64,000 nucleotides of DNA, from positions 3,756 through 67,755 of the forward strand of contig NW_004457586.1 in NCBI RefSeq assembly GCF_000313135.1. The letters run 5' to 3'. The position numbers were made by a program, and so were the translations under genes. The DNA is from Acanthamoeba castellanii str. Neff (Eukaryota > Discosea > Longamoebia > Acanthamoebidae). This document shows positions 12,401 through 23,128 of the stretch, in pieces; the first letter of the stretch is position 1, and the number at the start of each line of letters is the position of its first letter. The notes beneath the pieces are model-generated. The model searched no databases, was not told the origin of the DNA, and worked only from the letters and a program-made list of their open reading frames with translations.

Positions 12401-13695
12401 CTGCAGCCGCTTGTGTCGTTGTGACGAGATGACCGGGAGGCCGGCCAACTCTCCCTCCTCCTCTTCGTCATCGTCGCTGTAATCTTCGTCGTAGTCGCTC
12501 GCTTCTTCTTCTTCTTCTTCTTCTTCTCCCTTCTCGCCCTGCAGCGCTGGCCTCTTCTTTGATACAGCCAGCGATTGTGCTGTTTGATCAACAGCCACGC
12601 AAGTCAGCCTTGACCATTCGTTGTAGAAAGAATAAAGCGGGAGAGCGGCCGTACGCGTCTCCATCACGAAGCAAATGGGCTGCGGCGTCTGCTCTTCCGT
12701 CTGCTTGGCCGCATGGCGAGCCTTCGAGGAGGGCTTCCGTTGTGACTTGACCGCTCGAGACGGATCGCCGTTCCTGTACCCGTACGCACCCAGTGAGCCA
12801 GCTAAGAAATATCCTGATTCGTGTATCGAAACCATATGTGGATCCGCACAGAGAAGAACAGAACACGTACCGAAGCACAATGCCAGCGTAGTGGGACACG
12901 CTGCTTGTGCCGCGCGAGCCGAGTCGACGATAGCCAGCATCGGGAAACAGATTCTGTTGGGGCGAGCAAGTGGGAGCATCAAGAGAGAGAGAGAGAGAGC
13001 CGAGGAGGGCACGTTGAGTGAAAGCTCTCACATGGCGGCCACGGAGGAGGCAAACGAGAGTGAGCACCTTGACTATCTTGCCAAAGTTAGCGAGATCTTT
13101 GGGCGGGATGCCTCTGGACTCGCAGAAGGCCCTGTACCGGTTGTGCATCTCTGCGCGATCAATTTCACCTTCGCCCTTGACGTAGGTTTCCTGCATCCTG
13201 CAGCGGACGTGCGGGTCAGTTGGCGAAAGAGAGGCAGACATCATCCACGTGGCATGTCCACCACGCACGATGAAGTGGTGATCGCTGCTCCATGATTGGT
13301 GCAGCCACTCTAAACAGAGAACAACTCCGCGTGATGAAGGAGTTGTTGGCGCAACAAAGGCAGTTCCTTCCTTTTTATCGTTTAACATCACAAGAGCTCC
13401 CGTGTTACGGTAGCGCTCCAGCTATTTTGGCGTTGTGGTTGAGAGCCAACGGCGTGTGCGCACACGTGATAAAGCAAAAGAATGAACGAAACCCATCGAT
13501 GGCGGCACGATTTGAAGGAGAGATTTGCTGGGTTTTGGTGGGACTTGTGGCAAAAAGGGGCGAAGGATGTGGTGCGTACCATTGTCTGACCTCGGGCGGG
13601 ATGTTGGGTTGGGTTGGCCTTTTGCCGTTGGGCTTATCGCCCTGGTTTTGGTTGGTTTTGGGCATGCTGAGGCGCGAACCCACAGGGTCCTCCAT
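9443..13695 (-). CDS. RFX-family transcription factor, copy A
   Basis: Winged-helix RFX DNA-binding protein, presumably nuclear. The 13 exons are 13695-13580, 13197-13068, 12953-12871, 12773-12655, 12579-12321, 12213-12065, 11974-11925, 11844-11645, 11559-11418, 11277-11158, 11088-11000, 10897-10798 and 10732-9443, predicting 948 residues. The RFX domain spans about residues 39-111 (RQW, then METY-like text, FGKIVK, NLFPDAGYRRLGSRG). The usual SKYHY recognition text is replaced by SSVSHY. A Glu/Asp run follows at about 165-195. A long conserved region shared with copies B and C starts at MYRNELWGLTPTNPASMK. The last ~430 residues are low-complexity His/Pro/Ser/Gln, typical of disordered activation regions. 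Confidence 0.88.
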
Positions 13696-13936
13696 CGTTT
13701 AGGAGCTTTACGTGAGATGTGCCAAAGGACCTTTGATCTTCTTTCCAATCGTTCAGAAATCTCTGCCTCTACGTTCAGAATCTTAGCTGACGCCGAATCT
13801 CTCGTGAAGGCCTATACACTCGGGTGGCCTCTTCCTCCTCTACACAGAGCCCGATGCGTCGTGGTCCAGGGAGTCGTCTGCTCTCGCGCCTTCCGTGTTG
13901 CACTTTTGTGTTTGCTTCGGAGCGAGGGTTCCGTCA

Positions 13937-16900
13937 TCACCAGAGAATGTTGCGTCCCGATAAAAAGAAAATCAGCATTGTCCCGAATTCCTGCGCGTTT
14001 GTGAAAAATGCGCTACTGAAACTGATAGCAAATGTTTCAAATTCCATGAAATTGAGCGACTGCTCTATTTCTGACACAGGCTGTCGCCCAAGACGCCCAC
14101 CGCGGCCGTCGTGTGAGTGGGGCAACGGCTCGGCAGGGCCGAAAGACGGGAGGTAGCTGTGCAAGTCTGCGGAAGAGGGGATCTCGACACAATTATGGAC
14201 CCTCGGGGCAGCAGGCAGAGCAGAAGGAGAAGAGAAGCACGCCATTTCATCGTGGATGAGCGGCGGGGGCGGAAGAGCGGAACCGAGGTTGGTAATGTAG
14301 GAGATGTAGCTTGGTGGAGCAGGTGAAGGGCCTGGCGCCGTGGGAGTCGACGAAGATGATGACCACGAGTAGGAAGAGGATGGTAGTGCTGGTGGTGGCG
14401 ACGTCGGTGCGGATATGACTTCCTCTTTGATAGAAGGGGAGGAGGCAGTCCACGATGGGTAGATAGGACCCATCCTGATCGACTGCTTGATTACAGTGCG
14501 CAGCGTCTTTAGCCACATGTAGCGGCGTGAGAACGGCTTGAGTATCTCTACGAGCTGCTGCAGCGGCTCTAGCCGCTGGTGCCATATCAGCACTTTGAAC
14601 TGTTGATACGCAGAGTAGGATCGAACCCCGCACGAGCCGCATTGACGGTGAGATGAAACCGACGGCGATGCGGCAGCGAGTAGAAAGGAATCTGTTTGCG
14701 TACCGCGTTGGACAAGAGGACGTCGTTGCTCGGTCGACTGCGCAGAGCAACGAGCATGGCACTCCTGGGGACGCGGACAAGGTCAAGGACGAAGCGCCTG
14801 TGCGTGCATAACCGACAAAGAGGTACACGATGAGCTTAGCTTCTCCGAACAGCGCGCGTTAGAGGTGGAATGGAAGAGTACTCGGCGGCATTGAGCCTCT
14901 CCGGCGCCTCGAGGATCGACAGAATGAGCGCCCGCTGACCGGACAACAGACACGTCTGCATGTCATAGGTCTGCGACAGTGTTAGCCGATATGTACACGG
15001 GGGAGTGAGCTGCTGTAGTACCGTGGTGATAGGCAGAGGCTCGGTCTTGCGAGCACCCTCGATGAGCGCTTCGAGGCAGGCAACGGCGTCCAGCTGCTCC
15101 CGCAGCTTGTCGAAGATCTGGAGCCGCTCTTGCAGACTCACTTGCCCTACACGGAAACCATTAACTAACGGTGTTGAGTGCATTGACCGCGAGCTGATGG
15201 GCGGAGGCTGCGTACGGTTCTGCAGGCAAGACACGCTGTGGTACATGAGCCGATCGATTTGAATCAGTTCACCGTGTACCGTGGCTGTGGTCGGCCTGAG
15301 CGGCCTGCAGACAGCGAACATGTCCGTTATACACTTGTGTGATCGATCCATACATGTTCTGGCGATATTCGAGGCCGGCCTGCGTACCGCATCGCCTGCT
15401 TGAAGGGCTTCCAATTGCGTCGATAAGGCGGCTGCTGCTTGGCCTTAGCCACAAGGACCGATTCTTCCTCCTCTCCCGCCTCCTTTGCCGCGCACATGAG
15501 GCTGGAGGTGCAAGCAAGAGTCAGAGTCATGAGATGACGGCCCCTCGGGGAGGAGGGAGAGCGAGAATTACCAGAGCCGTACCTGGCCAGGTTAAAGTAG
15601 GCAAAGTCGTTGCAGGCGTTGAGCTGCTGACATATGGTTGCTCCCAGAGTAGCGTAGTAGAGCACGGTCTCACGTCCTGGGGCAAAACCAGCAGCACATG
15701 AGGAGCGTCAGAGAGCAGCGCACTAGAGCGTGGTGGAGTAGACAATAGCGGTAGGTACCCTCGAGCAAGCTGTCGGAGTAAAAGCGGGAGAACCAAGCAA
15801 AAGGCGATATTGCGCAGGCGACGTCGAAGTCCGTCTGGTCGAACACCGCCTCCAGGTGCCGCCGTGCCTGTAGGAAAGGAAAGCAGCGACGGTGACTATG
15901 CGGTTCCAGCAAACACCCAGCTGCGTGGGGTGCGGTGATCAGGCCTTACCTTGTAAAACAGCTCCATCGCGTAGTCCCAGTTCTCGGCAAAGAAGTTGGC
16001 TGGAGTTGTAACAAACAGAAATGGTGAGAAGGTGAATGTTTGCTGCGGTGGTGCATTGCACCATCAGACCGCAGTTGAAGAGAGGAAAATACCGAGGCTG
16101 AGCATGACCAGACAGGAGAACGAAAGCGAAGACTTCTCGCCATCACCATCGGACAACACGCTGCGGATGAGCCGTGTCTTCATGCTGGCCGGGTTGACGG
16201 GCGCCAGTGCCCAGTACTCGCGCCGAAACATGTCCCTGCCGAAGCAAATCACATGTGAGACCCCCAGCCGCCTCTCTCTGTGTCCTGTTGTGGCGAAGCG
16301 CAGGGGCGGAATACCTCAGCCAGATGACCTGGCTATCGAACGCCATGCAAACGTTGGCGTCACGAAAGCGGAGGTGGGATGCATCACCTCGCCGTGCTCG
16401 AGGTGTTGAGGTTGAGCTGGAGCTGCGGCCAGCACCCGGTGGGTCGATCCGCACCACCTCGTCCTTGTTGTCGATCTCGTCGTCGTCGACCTGCTTTCGC
16501 TTCGCACGCGGCTTCTGGCTCCCCTTGTTGCGTCCATCTTCAGCGCAATACGTGTGATCAGTGCTGGTACGCGGTGCTGTGTCAAGACAAGAGCGATCAA
16601 GTACCCAGGACACACACCAGGCCCACCATGTTGCGCCTGCCCCCACTCGTGCCATTGCCTCCAGCGAGGTGGCTCATGTCATCGGCCTCGCCCCGGCGCC
16701 GACGCGTGTAGGGCCTGGTCTCCTGTTCTGGCGACTCGCCCTTGGCTCGCAGGTGGAGGTAGTACATCTTGTTGCTGCCTCGCTTGCCCAGCCGTCTGTG
16801 ACTCACCTCGTTGAACGTGGCCTGCGCAGCATACGCACCACGATGATAAGAAGGTGTGCCCCCCCACATAGCCGCTACACGCTGCCACGCACCTTGATGA

Positions 16901-17375
16901 TCTTGCCCAAGGCAGCTGCCTGCCGAGGGCGCTGCCCAAGGCTGGCGCAGTAGGCTGCAAAGGCGTCTTTCATCTCATCTCGTTGCACCAGACCGCCCGG
17001 GTGGTACTCGTAGTGGGTGTGCAGCCTGCACATTCGCAAAATGGACAACAATCAGCCCTGATAGAGATTAACCGTGAAAGAATGCATCGACACGAACCAA
17101 GCCACAGAATCTTCCGCAGAGATGAGCGAAATGCAACCCTTCTGATGAGCAGGGCCATCTGCTGCTTCCTCTTCGTCCTCCTCTTCCTCTTCTGCCGACT
17201 TCTTGGCATGTGGCCTCTCCTTGCTCTCGCTCACCTCCGTCCTGTCTCGTGGCACGTCTTCTTTTGTTGCACTTTTCGTCTCGGCTTGCCTTGTGTCCGG
17301 CTTCTGTTCCTCCGCCTCTGCGCCTTGCTTGTGGTCGTCGGCGCTTTTTGCCTTGCGTGGCCCTCCCTTCTCCAT
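13937..17375 (-). CDS. RFX-family transcription factor, copy B
   Basis: The 14 exons are 17375-17098, 17025-16893, 16821-16605, 16537-16315, 16235-16093, 15999-15950, 15867-15759, 15676-15583, 15501-15388, 15304-15216, 15146-15022, 14970-14882, 14797-14704 and 14599-13937, predicting about 806 residues. A Lys/Glu-rich N-terminus (residues 1-90) precedes the RFX domain (about 93-165: LHTHYEYHPGG, ALGKIIK, SHRRLGKRGSNKMYYLHL). It is followed by basic and acidic linkers and the shared module (EYWALAPVNPASMKTRLI; EKSSLSFSCLVMLSLG). Exon 14 gives LEPLQQLVEILKPFSRRYMW and then a Ser/Pro-rich tail. The exon 3 donor is the least certain. It lies just downstream of copy C and upstream of copy A on the same strand. 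Confidence 0.86.
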
Positions 17376-17573
17376 CGTCTCGGGGGCGCTCGCTTGTGCA
17401 CGACGTGGGCTTGTGGTGGGTGGCAGACGCGTTACAAGGTTTGCCTTGACCTGGCCGTATCGGTGGTTGCAGTGGGTTCGGGTTCGTGTGTGGCGTCCAA
17501 ATAATAAAATGGGCCATCTCTTTTATTTGAGTTTCAAATATTTATATATTTATATACTCGCCACACTGACCGA

Positions 17574-20500
17574 TCAGGCACTGCCGTGTCGTGGGACGGC
17601 CGGGTCCAGCTGTGGCACCGCGGGCTGGCCACCCCCACCCGTGTGGGCGTGTGGCGGCGGGCCTTGGGGGTGGTAGAGGTGCATCTCCTGCTCCCAGGGC
17701 TGGGCGAGTAGTGGTGGCGGCTCGTACGAGGCGGCGGCCAACATCGACGTCGACGTAGAGGAGGTGGCGCTGAAAGACAACGACGACCCGGAGGGCGAAG
17801 AAGACGAGGGTGAGGAGGAGAGCAGCGACTCGAGCAGGCTCATGTCGTCCAGCGCCCGCGCGAGCGACGGCGACCCCGACGGGTGGGTCGTCCCGGGTTG
17901 ATCGGACGTGATCGGCCGGAAGGTGGCCGTTGCTCGCGACGACGAAGAGGGGAAAGGCGACAGCTCCGGCGAGATGGTCGGGTAGGAGGCCGAGCCGGTG
18001 GCCGATTGGAAGGGGGCCGTCGGCGCAACGGTGGGCGAGGTCGACGCCGAAGACGATGAGGAAAGCGGGAAGTAGGCCGGGTCGGTGGCGGAGGCGGCAG
18101 CCGACGACGACAGCGACGACGAAGGGTCGGCGTAGAAGATGTACGAGTACGAGGCCGACGAGGGGCGCCGGTCGGGCAGCTGCGGCGAGGGACTGGCGCG
18201 CTGCATCGGCTCCGGCGTGTGATGACCGTACGCGTGCAGGTGAGGCTGCGGCTGCGGTGGGTGCGGCCGAGGCTGGTAGTGGGGTGGTTGGGGCTGGTGT
18301 GGGTGCGAGTGTGGGTGCTGGTGGTGAGGCGCAGAATGGAGCGGCGAGGAGTCGGAGGGGAGATAGAAGGCAGGAGGCGGCGGCACGGCGCTGGCCGAGA
18401 CCAGGGCGCTGAGGGGAGGGTAGGAGGCGGCGGAGGAGGAAAGCGACTGGGCCTGGGCGGGGAGCGGCAGGGGCGGGGAGCAGCTCGCGATCCGCAGGCC
18501 GTGGAACGATTCCTGCACCGCCTGCTGCGTGAGCACGTAGATGGCGTGCATCCAGGGAAAGCGCGAGGTGAACGGGTAGATGGCCTCCATCAGGAGCTTT
18601 ATGGCCTTGTACTCCTTGTAGCGCACCAGCACTTGGACCTGTGTTGTGTGTGGTGTGCCGCGGGTCAGCCAAGCAAAGCGCAGAGAGGTCTTTGTCAAAA
18701 AGGAGGCGAACCGCGGTGCGAATGAGTAGGAACTTGTTCGAGGAAAGCTCGTGAAGGACCACGGCCATGATGGGGCGATCCGCCAGCATCAGCGTCCTGA
18801 CCAACTCCCTGCAACCGGCCGAAAAATAAATTTCATTAGTACATTAAAATAAAATAAAATAAAATAAGAAGGCAAATTAAGTAAAATATATCAATATAAG
18901 AGGGAGCACCTGGCGGTCTCGATCTGTCGCGAGTTCTCGAGCAGCACGTTGATGAACGTACGCATGGCGAAGTAGTACGCGGCCATCATGTCCCGCACCT
19001 GCTGGTCTTGGGCGTGCACCAGGCCCTGCTCGGCCTCGCGAAGTCGGCCCAGCTGGACCATCAGCCCGTGCTTGATGCGCCTCTCTTCCTCCGGAGGAAG
19101 GCTGAAACCTGTGATGCGACCAGACGCGTCGTCAGCGCCGCCGCGTGCGATTGTGGGTGCGATGCGGGGCGGTGCAGCGACGCTGGGGCGTACCTCGGAT
19201 GAGGGGAACGCTGAGCGCAAACACCGAGCCAAAGATATCGCCCGTCTGGTCGTAGGTGCCCGAGATCCGCCCTCTGCTAACACTGCATAAGCATATAGAC
19301 ATATGATATATTCATAGCATACGAATAGAGAGAAACAGTCCAAATGCGAGTGTTGTGTGTAACGTGTGTCGTGGGAATTCGCACCGTTGTAGCCGCGTGT
19401 TCTTCCACTGCTTTTGGTATGGTGGGTAGGCTCGGGTCTTGGTGATGGCGTCGCTCGCACTCTCCATCGACTTGACGTGCAGCGTGCTGTACCCCACGCA
19501 ATGGTGAGAATCAATCATCCGCCAGCCGGGCGCTACGCGTGTGAAGTCTCTCACCTGAGCAGTGCCCAATGGGTCTCGTCGTTCAAGGCGCCCACCTGCT
19601 CGCATATCTTGGTGCCGATGGTGCAGAAGTAGATCTGACGATTGCGGCCTTCCTCCGGCGTGGGCGAGAAGAAGGTGGTGAGCCAGGCGAGCGGCACGAG
19701 CGCGCTCGCCACGTCGTAGTCGGACGAGTCGAACACGTAGCTCAAGTGCTCCCTGGCCTGCTCGTTTGTCGTGCGATCAGCATCGCCGGCGCGCCACGCG
19801 CATTGAGGGCACAAAGAGGGGCTCCACACGAGGCGTACCTTGTGGAAGAACTCCTCGGCCACGTCGAAATGACCGGCACCGAAGCTCGCTGATGACACCG
19901 TAAGGGTTTTAATTATTGAGAGGGAGGGGAGGGGGGGCTAAGCGGTCTGAGAGGCGCTAGCGAGCGAGCGTACCGATGCTGATCATGACGCAGGCCGACA
20001 GCGATAGCGAACTCCGCTCGAGCTGCCCCTCCTCGGTGCAGAAGAGGTAGTTGAGCAGTCGCATCTTGAGGCTCATCGGGTTGATGGGGATCAGACTCCA
20101 CGATATCTTCCTGAATCGGTCCCTGTCGTGTGGTGTGTGTGTGTGTGTGTGTGTCGTTAGCGACCGAAATTTAAAGGTAGAACACAGCGAGAAAGAGTGA
20201 GTACCGGTAGTAGCGCACGGCCATCATGAGGTCCAGGTGCGCGTCGGCGTTCCAGATGGAGAGGTTGCCGGGCGGGGCGGCCATCATCGCGCTGCCTTGG
20301 AACGACGACGAAGACGGTGACGACGAGGGCGACGGAACGCCGCTGGAGAAGAACAGGCCGCGCGGCTCCTCCATCTCCTCGCGCGAGGTGGTCAGGTGAT
20401 CTCGCCTGCGCCACCGGCGCTCTCGCTCGCGGCCTGGGAACTTCGTCCGGTGCTGCGCCATCGGCACCGCACCGCCGAACACGGACCCATCGCCACCGCC

Positions 20501-22038
20501 GAACCCAGCGAATCGATCGTGTCGTGCGGCCACCGCGCTCTCGCCCAACAGCTCGATGAACGCATCGCCTCCTTCGACCCCGCCGAGCTCCAGCTCCCGC
20601 TCCAGCTCCATGATTGATCCCCGACCCTTCTCGCGGTCGCCGCCGCCGTTGTTGTTGCTGCTGCTGCCGGTGTCACTGTACTCGTTGTCGTCGCCGTCGC
20701 TGTCGTCGTCCTCATCGTCCCCAAACTCGTCGTTGTCCTCCTTGATCCTGGCAACCGCGCGGGCCTTCGACTCGTACCCGTGCTCGCGTTCGTCGGGTTC
20801 GGCCTTGATCCCGCCGCTGCCGCTGGTGAGGGTCAACAACGACGACGAAGAAGACGACGACAAGAAGGAGGAGGCCTGTAGAGCAGCCTGCTCGACCTTG
20901 CCCTTGCGCTTGCGGATGTTGGCGTAGTGCATCTTGCTCTCGCCCCGCTTGCCCAGGCGCCGCCACCCCACATTCGGAAACACTCGCTGTCGTCGATGCG
21001 TGGGGGAGACAACGTAGCTTAGTGATTTGGTAGGAGACACTACCAATGATCATAATAAACAGCAACATGTCGTCACCATCGACACATACCTTGAATATCT
21101 TGCCTAGTGCTGCGTTGTTGGTGGGGAGGTGGCCTGCCCGGGCGCAGAACTCGATGTAGTCGTCATAGACCTGGTACCGGCCAACCGTCTTGCCCTCCTT
21201 CTCCTCGTACGTGTCCTGCAGCCTGGAGGAGCAAAAGCCGAGCAAGAGCCCAAGTCAGTCCTGGCTGACTAACAATTCGCACTTACTACCATAAATAAAC
21301 ATTATTCTCTCGGTTGGCAAAAGGGAACATGTACGCTGCGTGTGGTGCTCCATTTGGTACAAACAATAACGAAAATAAATAGTTCACTTTATAAAATAAA
21401 TAATATAATGAAAAAAAATAATCAAATAAATCCTGGGTGTATTGGGAGGGGGGTGAGTACCACTGCACGATGATGGGCAGGGTGCGTTCTCTTTCGAGCT
21501 TCTTCTTCGATTTCTTCCTCTTCCTTTTTGTGGGTTGGTCGGGTGCCTGGGTGTGCAGGTCGGCGGCACCCTCACCCTCTTCCTCCTCGCCCTCAGAGCT
21601 TTCATCTTCTCCCTCCTCCTTGGCATCTCCAGCGCCTCGACCGGTGGCCAACGCTCGATTGTGGTCAACCGTCTCCATCTCTTTTCGCCGCTGCAGGCTC
21701 GACCTTCTTCTTCTTCTTCTTCTGTGCTCCTCTTCTTGATCTTGCTCCTGCTCTTCCTGCTCTTCTTCTGGTTCCGTTTTCTTCTTCTTCTCTTTTGTTT
21801 GCTCCTCTCTCGTCCTCTTTCTCTTCTTCTGTTGTTGCTCCCCCGCCTGGCCCGAACGGGGTTGGCCGCGGCTGCCAGGCTCGTCTAGGGCCTCTTCTTC
21901 TTCTTCTTGGGGCGGCGACGCCGCCGACGCCGAAGAGGACGACGTGGGCGAGTTCGCGGCGTGGAGGTGTGACGTTGAACCGCTCCGGAGCTGGCTGGCG
22001 GCCCGGCTCCTGGTCTTCTTCGTTCTTGAGACCTTCAT
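17574..22038 (-). CDS. RFX-family transcription factor, copy C
   Basis: The 11 exons are 22038-21461, 21222-21090, 20986-20205, 20122-19974, 19888-19839, 19757-19555, 19486-19385, 19282-19194, 19108-18910, 18808-18712 and 18638-17574, predicting 1148 residues. The first 192 residues are strongly Lys/Arg/Glu-rich and include probable nuclear localisation runs. The RFX domain is at about 193-265 (LQDTYEEKEGKTV, NAALGKIFK, RVFPNVGWRRLGKRGESKMHY), closest of the three to the canonical signature. A 200-residue Ser/Asp/Gly linker follows, then the shared module (WSLIPINPMSLKMRLLNYL; SSLSLSACVMISIG). A His/Pro/Ser-rich tail of about 350 residues ends the protein. The start at 22038 is the first in-frame ATG of the basic exon and could be internal. 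Confidence 0.87.
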
Positions 22039-23128
22039 CCCTGTTCTGCTCGGACGATTCCGGAGGAGCGAACACAAACACCACGAGCGACGGCACCGAG
22101 TTGAGTGTGAGAACCACCAACGGCATGCGCGCAAGCCCAGATGCACCTGGGTGTCGTTGGTTGTATGGTTGCTCTGTGCGGTCTCTCGTGGCGCGAGTGG
22201 CCCGGGCTTTCCCGTCCGGGAGTAGAGTACCTGAGTTAGTTTTGGCTTACTTGGTGCACGCGTGGACTCTCGCCGGTCTGATGGTGGTTGAGTGTACTGT
22301 TGTGGGAGTGGAGTGATCGGGTGAGTGCTGGGAGTGAAGCTGTGGTGTGAGCTGTGGTCTGTGTTGTATGCCACCACACCTTGTACGGGCTCTGCTGTCA
22401 ATGGGGAGAAGGGGATGATGGACGGCCGAAGTTGGTTTAGGGGAAGCAGACAGAAGCAGAGGCGATACCGCGGGCTGCCCGCACTGGTGTGGCGCCGTGA
22501 CAGGAGCGAAGAAGCCGCAAATCCTGCGCTGACGGCGAAGATGGTCAAGCTGCCGCCCGGACCTTGTCGGGCTTCTGTTCTTTTTGCTCTGCGGGACTGC
22601 CCAAGCGGGCCGGGGTGGCGGTGGTGGTGACACCTTCTGATGGGGTGGTGAACGCCTATACTGCGGCCCGGTAATTCCCCACGACAAACCGCGAACCCGC
22701 CGCCGGACAAGGATATTTTTCGGACGGCCATAAATGTCATTGGCGCGCTGATTGAGCGTTAAAACCCCATTGGCCTCAGAGCGCCAATGACATTTATCGC
22801 CCCTGTCGTCCCGATACGACCATGCCCTGCAGATTAGCAAGCAGATAAGTGTGCCGCGCTACTGCCGGTAAAGAGCCCACTGGCTGAATGCAAGTAATTC
22901 GCCATGGCAGACTCATGATATTGCTACAACCGTTTGTGTTGCCGTCGGTCACACGTCCGGTTGTGAGTTCCCCAATAAGGGGGAATTGTCTCCTTTTGGC
23001 AAAAGTGCGAACATGTGGTGAAGAGTGATGTTGTGGTTGGGCACGTGGGCCTGGGCGTATGTACAAGAGACCGAATGGAGATCTGCGGTGGCAAGAGAAC
23101 ATGATCATCACGATGGCTCCTCTCGCTC
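22039..23128. other. Intergenic region between RFX copy C and the BAR-SH3 gene
   Basis: About 1.1 kb without a supportable gene. Frames here lack domain motifs and acceptable splice chains. It includes a perfect inverted repeat (22730-22797) and probably the promoter of RFX copy C. Confidence 0.45.
22730..22797. repeat. Perfect 17-bp inverted repeat with 34-base spacer
   Basis: ATAAATGTCATTGGCGC at 22730-22746 is exactly complementary to GCGCCAATGACATTTAT at 22781-22797. It lies upstream of RFX copy C and downstream of the BAR-SH3 gene. It could be a hairpin, a paired protein-binding site, or the relic of a small mobile element. Confidence 0.75.

Noticed and set aside
22247..22840. Possible 197-codon minus-strand gene
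   Set aside because: It has no domain, poor codon bias, no convincing start and splice chain, and includes the inverted repeat.
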